A stretch of 61,379 nt of DNA, from contig CAOJOK010000009.1 of assembly GCA_948440265.1 (NCBI GenBank), forward strand, positions 1-61,379. The letters are read 5' to 3'. A program made the translations under genes and the position numbers. The stretch comes from an uncultured Clostridia bacterium (GTDB lineage Bacteria > Bacillota > Clostridia > Christensenellales > Pumilibacteraceae). The notes beneath the pieces were generated by a model that had not been told where the DNA came from, did no database searches, and saw nothing but the letters and a program-made list of their open reading frames with translations. Shown one piece after another: positions 56,742-61,379 of this stretch (position 1 is its first letter; each line of letters begins with the position of its first letter).

Positions 56742-57268
56742 ATTGGGCAAAAGAATTTAGACAGTCGCATTTGGAAAACAAATATAAACGAGTTTTCCGT
56801 GATATGAAAGTTTACTATATATACGGCTCGGCGGGTTGCGGTAAAACAAGTTATGTATTCAAAAAGCACGGCTATGACGAGGTTTACCGAACGACAAATT
56901 ATGAGTTTGGCTGGGTGGACGATTACAACGGCGAAAGGGTTTTGTTCTTGGACGAGTTCCGCAGTTCTTTCAAAATCTCGGAAATATTGGACTACTTGGA
57001 CGGGCAACCGATAAGAATACGCGGGCGACACTATAACCGCGTTGCTTGCTATGATACGGTTTATATCGTTTCTAATATACCGCTTACGGAGCAATACAAA
57101 AATATACAAAACGACGAACCGAAAACTTGGGCGGCGTTCCTACGGCGTATTACGGCGGTATATAATTTTGACATTAGCAAGGAAACGCCCGTAAACAAGC
57201 ATACGGGCGAATTGAAAAAGCCGCTTAATCTCATACCTATTGACGACGATAGCGACTTACCGTTTTAA
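56738..57268 (+). CDS. superfamily-3 helicase fragment of a CRESS-type Rep
   Basis: A 176-residue SF3 helicase core: Walker A YGSAGCGKTSYVF (near residue 34), Walker B RVLFLDEF, motif C TVYIVSNIPL. It aligns with the C-terminal half of the Rep at 58239, including EFRQ...YKRVFRDMKVYYIYG against KFRQ...YGKKFRNVIVTYIYG, but is too divergent to be a recent duplicate and lacks the HUH endonuclease. It ends IPIDDDSDLPF, an acidic SSB-like tail shared with the full Rep. Encoded on the plus strand, opposite to the full rep, suggesting a second, decayed element. Confidence 0.75.
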   Translation: MNWAKEFRQSHLENKYKRVFRDMKVYYIYGSAGCGKTSYVFKKHGYDEVYRTTNYEFGWVDDYNGERVLFLDEFRSSFKISEILDYLDGQPIRIRGRHYNRVACYDTVYIVSNIPLTEQYKNIQNDEPKTWAAFLRRITAVYNFDISKETPVNKHTGELKKPLNLIPIDDDSDLPF

Positions 57269-57319
57269 TAAAAACGCATTATCTCGGTTAAGCATATAAT
57301 GAATAAACGGGAGGCTAAA

Positions 57320-57739
57320 ATGAAAAAAGCGGTTGCTATAATACTATTTATTTGCAGTATGGCGTGTATGATATTTGCGGGTTGTTCGGACGGAAAAGAC
57401 ACTTACACTGTTAAACAAGTTTTAATAGATGTAAACGGCAGTTCTATATTGCTTGATATAAATGATAAAACTTTATCTGACTATGAGGGCGTCGCCTATT
57501 GCATTGAATATATAGGCGATAAAATCAAAGTAAAAGATAATAAAGTTACTTTCAATGGTAAAGAAATGAAAAATTTAGAGGGTGTTATTACTTTTGACGA
57601 GAAATACAATGAATATTATATAAATTTTTCAGAATTGCCGCCTATACTGTTTAAGGATTCAAAAGTATTAGAAAATGAAATTCATATTTATATTCCTATA
57701 AATAGACAATTATCATATTTGATTTATACAAAGGGTTAA
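57320..57739 (+). CDS. small lipoprotein of unknown function
   Basis: A 139-residue exported protein with signal MKKAVAIILFICSMACMIFAGC (lipobox FAGC). The mature part is a beta-rich, acidic domain (TYTVKQVLIDVNGSSILLDI, ISFDEKYNEYYINFSELPP) that I do not recognise. GGGAGG at 57309-57314 decides ATG 57320 over 57299. It lies 50 nt after the helicase fragment in the same direction and is followed by a G-rich segment and a terminator. AT-rich. Confidence 0.65.
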   Translation: MKKAVAIILFICSMACMIFAGCSDGKDTYTVKQVLIDVNGSSILLDINDKTLSDYEGVAYCIEYIGDKIKVKDNKVTFNGKEMKNLEGVITFDEKYNEYYINFSELPPILFKDSKVLENEIHIYIPINRQLSYLIYTKG

Positions 57740-57748
57740 ATTCCCGCT

Positions 57749-57772
57749 GGGTGGGTTTCCTCTTGGGTGGGG
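57749..57772 (+). repeat. predicted G-quadruplex motif
   Basis: GGG-T-GGG-N9-GGG-T-GGGG on the plus strand: four runs of at least three Gs with loops of 1, 9 and 1 nt, immediately ahead of an intrinsic terminator in the CRESS element. Confidence 0.55.
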
Positions 57773-57777
57773 CATAG

Positions 57778-57809
57778 AAAAAACACAAGGCATATACCTT
57801 GTGTTTTTT
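57778..57809. terminator. bidirectional intrinsic terminator
   Basis: AAAAAACACAAGG, loop CATATA, CCTTGTGTTTTTT: a 13-bp stem that terminates the lipoprotein transcript and any minus-strand transcript arriving from the small ORF at 58004. The stretch 57810-58003 has no convincing gene; a 25-codon minus-strand frame (57813-57890) and a hairpin of GGGG/CCCC at 58013-58026 are all I see. Confidence 0.88.
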
Positions 57810-58003
57810 CCTTTACTTGTATGCGATAAAGCCCGCGACACCGTTCACGAAAATGTATTCCGTTTTTAGGTGTTCAAACTTTAACGACATTGGTGGAACT
57901 GAAAGCGACAAAAACACACACCCAAATATTCAAGGTAAATCGGCGTGAGTTTTATTGCGTGGTGGAATTGCCGTTGTCGGACTACCCGTTATACGGCAAA
58001 CAG

Positions 58004-58189
58004 TTAGTCGCAAGGGGCTAACCCCTCGCGGCTTGCCCGTTCGCTTGCAATGGCTGTCATAGCGTCCTTATAAATACGCTTTGACAGCCTTTTTGCTTGC
58101 TCTTTATCGGGCGGCAGTTTGGCGTAAATGTTTTTGCTTTGGTCGTTAAAGTATATAACCGTTATTCCGAGCGGCATATTGTTTTGCAT
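58004..58189 (-). CDS. small protein downstream of rep
   Basis: A 61-residue soluble protein: N-terminal beta strand (PLGITVIYFNDQSKNIYAKL) and a basic helix (DKEQAKRLSKRIYKDAMTAI). AAAGGA precedes the ATG by about 9 nt. It lies 49 nt after the rep stop in the same direction and is probably co-transcribed with it. Could be a copy-number or accessory protein; no family recognised. Confidence 0.55.
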   Translation of the reverse strand: MQNNMPLGITVIYFNDQSKNIYAKLPPDKEQAKRLSKRIYKDAMTAIASERASREGLAPCD

Positions 58190-58238
58190 ATACGAAATTC
58201 CTTTTTATCGCCTAAATATATTTTCTTTTCGTAAGTGC

Positions 58239-59441
58239 TTAAAATGGCAAGTCGCCGTCGTCCTCTATCGGTACTAAATCGGAAAGTTTGGCTTGCTTTG
58301 GCGGCGGTACTTGTTTTCCGTCCTTTTTTTCGTAGTGCCACACGCCCAACGCCGTAAATTTTATTATATTGTGTATTCTTGATATAAAAGCGTTGTAAAC
58401 CTCGCGCGCGGTGTTTTGTTCGTCCTTGTAGAGCCTATCAAGCGGCAAGTTAGATATTATAAATACTTGCTCGAAACACGCAGTCCTATTTGAAAACCGC
58501 GCGGGCAGTTGAACGGGGAACTTGTCTAATAAGTTATTCATAAACGGCAAGTCTATTTTTCCCGTGAACTCGTCAAACACTAATATTCTTTGGTGGTCGT
58601 ATGCCTCGAACGTGCCTTTTAAGTAGTTGTCAATTCGGCATATATCTTCTATCGGGTAATTGTCGTAAATGTATGTCGTTTTGCCCGTTCGGGGTATTCC
58701 GTAAATATATGTTACAATCACATTACGGAACTTTTTTCCGTATTCGGCTTTTAATTCGTCTTGTCTAAACTTTTCTATTTTATCTGGTCCGTATTGTGAG
58801 TATAAGACGGGAAACATATTTTTCAGCAGTATGTTGTCAGCACCGAGTTTTAACGCCTCGAAAAATTGCGTTATATCGTTGCGCGTTCGCATTTCGCTAA
58901 ACTCCCCGATTTCAACGGGCGGGGCTATGCGCGTGTCGGTTTTCGTGCAATAGTCGCGGTTTTCCAAATTGCTCCCGCGCGGTACTATTATGTGAGCCGT
59001 CGGAAAGTCTTGTTTGACATTTACAAAACGCTTGCTGTTCTTGTAGATAATAAAGCCTTGTATGTGCGGCGTTCCGTTTTCGCCCCGTTCATACTGATAC
59101 ACCGCATATTTCAAGCCGCCCACATCTTTCAAATTCTTAAAGTATTTTTCTATGCTCTCCAAGTCTTTGAAAAACGGGCGTTTGATTAAAACGGCGTTTC
59201 CGTCTTGCTCGTATCGAATATACCGAAACTCGAAAAAATCTTTGTTTTCGTCCTCTTGCAATACGGACAAATCATAATGATTTTCTTTAACCTCTAAATC
59301 GGTGTCGGACGGGTTAATTTCCGTATAGCCGCTGTCGGCAAATATCGGGTTGTTAATCGTTAATAGCCAGCGTTTTTTCATTGTCGTAACGGGCGCGGGG
59401 CTTTCCTCGACGGCTATTTTATTGTTTGTGATTTCGTCCAT
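58239..59441 (-). CDS. rep: CRESS-DNA-type replication initiator (HUH endonuclease + SF3 helicase)
   Basis: A 400-residue rolling-circle initiator. HUH endonuclease: motif I RWLLTINNP (24-32), motif II GTPHIQGF with His126 and Gln128 (the circovirus-like HxQ form), motif III RDYCTKTD with catalytic Tyr164 and Lys167. SF3 helicase: Walker A YGIPRTGKTTY with Lys254, Walker B RILVFDEF, motif C VFIISNLPL. This is the architecture of circo-, nano- and geminivirus Reps and bacterial pCRESS plasmids. The C-terminus VPIEDDGDLPF resembles the SSB tail. ATG 59441 has GAGGTG upstream; 59462 does not. The origin lies 44 bp upstream of the start. Confidence 0.9.
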   Translation of the reverse strand: MDEITNNKIAVEESPAPVTTMKKRWLLTINNPIFADSGYTEINPSDTDLEVKENHYDLSVLQEDENKDFFEFRYIRYEQDGNAVLIKRPFFKDLESIEKYFKNLKDVGGLKYAVYQYERGENGTPHIQGFIIYKNSKRFVNVKQDFPTAHIIVPRGSNLENRDYCTKTDTRIAPPVEIGEFSEMRTRNDITQFFEALKLGADNILLKNMFPVLYSQYGPDKIEKFRQDELKAEYGKKFRNVIVTYIYGIPRTGKTTYIYDNYPIEDICRIDNYLKGTFEAYDHQRILVFDEFTGKIDLPFMNNLLDKFPVQLPARFSNRTACFEQVFIISNLPLDRLYKDEQNTAREVYNAFISRIHNIIKFTALGVWHYEKKDGKQVPPPKQAKLSDLVPIEDDGDLPF

Positions 59442-59468
59442 AAATGCACCTCGATAATGCAAAATTCT

Positions 59469-59482
59469 TGTTCCGTGTTCCG
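59469..59482. repeat. iteron-like tandem repeats
   Basis: TGTTCCG-TGTTCCG, two perfect tandem heptamers between the rep start and the stem-loop origin. In CRESS replicons short tandem iterons next to the stem-loop are the Rep-binding site. Confidence 0.65.
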
Positions 59483-59484
59483 CA

Positions 59485-59516
59485 GTGCCAGTAGGGTAAT
59501 AGTAAGCCTACTGCAC
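59485..59516 (-). other. CRESS-type stem-loop replication origin with nonanucleotide TACTATTAC
   Basis: CAGTAGG (59489-59495) and CCTACTG (59507-59513) form a 7-bp stem around an 11-nt loop. With one bulged C the stem extends by GTGC/GCAC to 59485-59516. On the minus (Rep coding) strand the loop reads CTTACTATTAC, presenting TACTATTAC (59504-59496), which fits the CRESS nonanucleotide NANTATTAC. By analogy with circo- and geminiviruses Rep would nick TACTATT/AC in the loop. Position next to iterons and just 5' of rep is the standard arrangement. Confidence 0.82.
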
Positions 59517-59541
59517 ACGGGCGGCGTTCGCCGCCCGTGTG
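59514..59541. repeat. second perfect hairpin beside the origin
   Basis: CACACGGGCGG (59514-59524) pairs with CCGCCCGTGTG (59531-59541), extended by one C-G pair around GTTC. A 12-bp GC-rich stem abutting the origin stem; no T-run, so it is more likely part of the origin (e.g. a lagging-strand or termination structure) than a terminator, although it also follows the gene at 59554. Confidence 0.7.
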
Positions 59542-59553
59542 TTGCGGTGTCGG

Positions 59554-59874
59554 TTATGAGTGAATAAGCGCGGCGGGCGCAACGTATAAAAGCGTTTCGC
59601 GCTTGCGTTGTTTTCGTTGTTCCGCTTGTCGCTTGCGCTGTTCGCGCCGCAGTAACTTAAAATCTTTCATAAGTTCGCGCGTAACGAATTTGGTGTTCTT
59701 ATTGAGAATGACCATTTTCGCCTTGTAGTCCCAAACGGTATCGTCTATGATTTCACGGAAAAAGCGCGGCGGCAGTTGCGTGTCGCTTTCTTTCATTGCC
59801 GTGAGTATGTCTATATTCTCGAAAATGACCGCTAATTTTTCCTTGTGCAGTTCGGTAAAATCTAACTTTTCCAT
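59554..59874 (-). CDS. small basic hypothetical protein upstream of rep
   Basis: A 106-residue protein: an acidic N-terminal half (TELHKEKLAVIFENIDIL) and a very basic coiled-coil-like C-terminal helix (LLRREQRKRQAEQRKQRKRE) that may bind nucleic acid, ending AALIHS. Its start overlaps the ATPase gene stop by 13 nt, so it is coupled to the ATPase. The origin lies between it and rep. No family recognised. Confidence 0.6.
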   Translation of the reverse strand: MEKLDFTELHKEKLAVIFENIDILTAMKESDTQLPPRFFREIIDDTVWDYKAKMVILNKNTKFVTRELMKDFKLLRREQRKRQAEQRKQRKRETLLYVAPAALIHS

Positions 59875-60734
59875 AAGTCCGTAACCTCGTTATTGTTCTT
59901 GTTTTCATTCTGATTGAAAAGCGGGTAGCGTTCGCATCGCGCAAGCATAGCCGCCTTATTGTTGCCCGTGAGCGTTGCGGGCGTGGTATGATAGTTGCCC
60001 GTCATACCGTAATAAAAGTATTCTTTGCCGCTGTAACTGTCAACGCAAGCGTAAATATTTCCGTAGTGCGTGTATGCCGTTTTAACGCCTATTTTTGCGT
60101 TTCCGCTGTCTTTGTAACGGGCGTATTGCCGAACGCCCGAAAACTCCAAGCAGTTCCATACGGTTTTAATAAGCCGCCCGTGTAGGTCGTAATAATCGCG
60201 CTTGTTTTGCACCTCTATGAGTTTATCGGAAAGCGAACGAAAGCGTTTGTCCGCGCTGTCGTCTATTTGCGTGTCAGCCCACATTTGCACACCGACTTTT
60301 CTTTGCCGTTCTATATACCGCAGAAAGTAGTCCGCAACCCGTTCGGCGGTCATAGACTTGCGACTGTCTAACTTGCTTTGAATTTCGGGCAGAAAGATTT
60401 TCGCATACGGCAGTAAATAGTCCACAGCGTGAACGCCGTCGTATAGTCCTATTCGTTCAAATTGCAATTCCATAGAAACGCGCGGCTTGTAGCCAAGCCC
60501 CCGCGCTATGAAAGTATCGTCAACGACATAAACAAGGTGTTGAACGTGCGGCGCGAGAGATAAATTTTCCCAGCCGCCGGCACGCAAGCGGGCTATTTCC
60601 TTTTTGCAAATAGATAGGTCATAAACGGACAGCGGCGGTATCATATAGCGGCAAGCAAAATGCGCGAGTAAAGTTGTTTTGCCTACGCCGCGCTCGCCTA
60701 CAACGTAAGTTAAATAGTACGTTTTGTTTTCCAT
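59862..60734 (-). CDS. P-loop ATPase, possibly Zot/HerA-like DNA pump
   Basis: A 290-residue soluble protein. Walker A is GERGVGKTT (residues 13-21, Lys19) at the extreme N-terminus, Walker B HLVYVVDDTF near 72-81, and a later GVQMWADTQIDDSADKRFRS fits the sensor (TQ...R) of HerA/FtsK/Zot-type ATPases. No transmembrane helix is visible, unlike inovirus Zot/pI. Within a CRESS element it could pump ssDNA for packaging or transfer; assignment to that clade is inference. ATG 60734 follows a G5 SD-like run; the frame opens at 60767 without one. Confidence 0.6.
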   Translation of the reverse strand: MENKTYYLTYVVGERGVGKTTLLAHFACRYMIPPLSVYDLSICKKEIARLRAGGWENLSLAPHVQHLVYVVDDTFIARGLGYKPRVSMELQFERIGLYDGVHAVDYLLPYAKIFLPEIQSKLDSRKSMTAERVADYFLRYIERQRKVGVQMWADTQIDDSADKRFRSLSDKLIEVQNKRDYYDLHGRLIKTVWNCLEFSGVRQYARYKDSGNAKIGVKTAYTHYGNIYACVDSYSGKEYFYYGMTGNYHTTPATLTGNNKAAMLARCERYPLFNQNENKNNNEVTDLWKS

Positions 60735-60792
60735 AAGCCCCCGCAAAAAGAATAAGAGAGCGGACAAACGCCCGCTCCCTCGTAAGATTTAA

Positions 60793-61224
60793 TTATTTAT
60801 TGCCCGATTTTCTGCCGTTGCCTTTGGGTTTACTGTCGGCGGGCGGCGCGGGCGGTGGCGTTGCCGCCTCGTCGTTTTTCAGATTGTTGTAAATGAAAAA
60901 CGAATTGCGCTTGCCGATATTCCCCATATGCGCGTATGCGCTTTGCTGTCCTTTGCGGTACGAGGCAATTTCACGTTTGGTAAACTGCTTTGCGTATTCC
61001 TTTTTCTGTTCGGTAGTATAAGGCGTATAACGGGCTTGCGGCTGTTCGTCCGTCATATTCATTTGCTGTTGCGTGGGTTGATTATTTGCCATAGGCTTTT
61101 GCTCCTTTTTGTCGGTATTGTCCGTTATGCTATCTGAACGCGACACCATAATAAGAGTTGCCGAACCGTCGGCGGCGCGGGCGTATGTTCCTTGATAGCC
61201 TTTCGGTATTTTCGGGTTTGCCAT
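60793..61224 (-). CDS. Gln/Pro-rich hypothetical protein
   Basis: A 143-residue, low-complexity hydrophilic protein: polar N-terminus, a Gln-rich centre (NNQPTQQQMNMTDEQPQ), a short ordered region (QKKEYAKQFTKREIASYRKG) and a Pro/Ala/Lys-rich tail ending GNGRKSGNK. No signal, no helix through the membrane. It starts 4 nt after the stop of the truncated ORF and lies 58 nt before the ATPase start, in the same operon. Might be a nucleic-acid-binding or structural protein; no family recognised. Confidence 0.55.
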   Translation of the reverse strand: MANPKIPKGYQGTYARAADGSATLIMVSRSDSITDNTDKKEQKPMANNQPTQQQMNMTDEQPQARYTPYTTEQKKEYAKQFTKREIASYRKGQQSAYAHMGNIGKRNSFFIYNNLKNDEAATPPPAPPADSKPKGNGRKSGNK

Positions 61225-61227
61225 AGA

Positions 61228-61379
61228 TTACGCCTTTTTCGCAGGCGCGGGCGTTTCGTCCTTTGCGGCTTTTGCGAGTAACAATTCCACAATGGTATTC
61301 GTTGCGCGGGGCAGAAAGTAAAAGTATTCGTCGTCGTTGAACATTTTAAGCACAACCGCGATATATTCCGCGCCGTTCT
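61228..61379 (-). CDS. partial hypothetical protein, truncated by the right window edge
   Basis: The minus-strand frame ending with TAA at 61230-61228 is open to the window edge. The visible C-terminal 49 residues read AEYIAVVLKMFNDDEYFYFL, then PRATNTIVELLLAKAAKDE and a Pro/Ala/Lys tail. The next gene's ATG is 3 nt further on, indicating an operon. The start is outside the window. Confidence 0.55.
   Translation of the reverse strand, partial: NGAEYIAVVLKMFNDDEYFYFLPRATNTIVELLLAKAAKDETPAPAKKA

Larger units (their letters stand above)
56622..61379. mobile_element. integrated CRESS-DNA-type replicon (extends beyond the right edge)
   Basis: The segment holds a helicase-only Rep fragment, a lipoprotein gene, a small ORF, a full HUH/SF3 Rep, a CRESS-type stem-loop origin with iterons, and four more minus-strand ORFs including a P-loop ATPase. 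No integrase, relaxase or capsid gene is visible inside the window, and the right end is not reached. Left limit is set where the rep fragment begins, directly against the promoter side of the R-M operon. A bacterial CRESS-like plasmid, integrated plasmid, or a ssDNA phage are all possible. Confidence 0.7.

Noticed and set aside
56590..56781. 63-codon minus-strand frame at the right end of the R-M operon
   Set aside because: It overlaps the rep-fragment coding sequence antisense, with Cys/Leu-rich non-domain sequence and no SD.
57813..57890. 25-codon minus-strand frame ending next to a terminator
   Set aside because: Reading MSLKFEHLKTEYIFVNG-like sequence it looks coding, but there is no SD and the frame upstream is closed soon after. 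It could be the end of a decayed gene; too weak to list.
59514..59541. GC hairpin read as a terminator for the gene at 59554
   Set aside because: It follows that gene's stop on the minus strand, but there is no T-run, and it abuts the origin stem; an origin role fits better, though termination is not excluded.
1..61379. CRISPR arrays
   Set aside because: No series of regularly spaced direct repeats was seen; the only long perfect repeat is the 52-bp pair at 6075 and 9791, and no cas gene is present.
1..61379. Insertion sequences or transposases
   Set aside because: No DDE, serine or tyrosine recombinase motif was found in any supported gene, despite three apparent islands.

Overview
The window reads as a chromosomal segment from an uncultured, anaerobic, gut-type Clostridia (Bacillota). 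Support: the MrnC/ThyX/RlmB trio, a YabN-type MazG, a BofA-family protein, a class III (anaerobic) ribonucleotide reductase with NrdR boxes, a TatD-linked radical SAM protein, strong SD sites (GGAGG) and consensus sigma-A promoters. I cannot name genus or species. Core genes are roughly half GC; three accessory blocks are visibly AT-rich or foreign.

Layout. (1) 79-5774: housekeeping (rlmB, thyX, mrnC, CPA2 antiporter, dusB, mazG, a small YjzC-like protein). (2) 6006-9842: a tRNA-Val(UAC) gene whose 3' end and terminator are duplicated as a perfect 52-bp direct repeat. Between the copies lies a 3.7-kb, integrase-less cassette with a HaeIII-like m5C methyltransferase, its restriction enzyme and a DUF262/HNH protein. 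(3) 10069-13763: small accessory genes, a GNAT, a YjbR-type protein, a MerR regulator and a lipoprotein. (4) 13823-25561: cell-surface and carbohydrate block with a large M60 (mucinase-type) metallopeptidase lipoprotein, a BspA-type LRR protein, a UDP-galactopyranose-mutase/glycosyltransferase fusion and a GH3 glycosidase. (5) 25831-38817: housekeeping (ftsH operon, nrdG, radical SAM, tatD, metG, CNNM/CorC, NUDIX, BofA, nrdD). (6) 39210-45031: an Agr/LytTR-type two-component pair, its regulator split by a G10 tract, followed by a membrane-anchored domain-permuted GH3 enzyme whose promoter carries LytTR-like boxes. (7) 45193-50494: SDR, a heterodimeric ABC exporter, a membrane protein. (8) 50593-56507: a second AT-rich R-M island (m6A methyltransferase, m5C methyltransferase, HNH nuclease, PD-(D/E)XK protein) with a host-like gene remnant caught inside it. 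(9) 56622 to the right edge: a CRESS-DNA-type replicon lodged in the chromosome.

The most striking part is region 9. It has a full HUH-endonuclease/superfamily-3-helicase Rep. Just upstream of rep, on the Rep coding strand, is a stem-loop presenting the nonanucleotide TACTATTAC (matching the NANTATTAC consensus of eukaryotic CRESS viruses), flanked by tandem 7-bp iteron-like repeats and a second 12-bp hairpin. Behind it come a small ORF, a P-loop ATPase that could be a Zot/HerA-type DNA pump, and two further ORFs. A second, helicase-only Rep fragment lies 1 kb away on the opposite strand. Both Rep proteins end in an acidic DLPF tail that resembles the C-terminal tip of bacterial SSB, suggesting recruitment of the host replication machinery by SSB mimicry. 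All functional statements are from reading motifs; no database search was possible.
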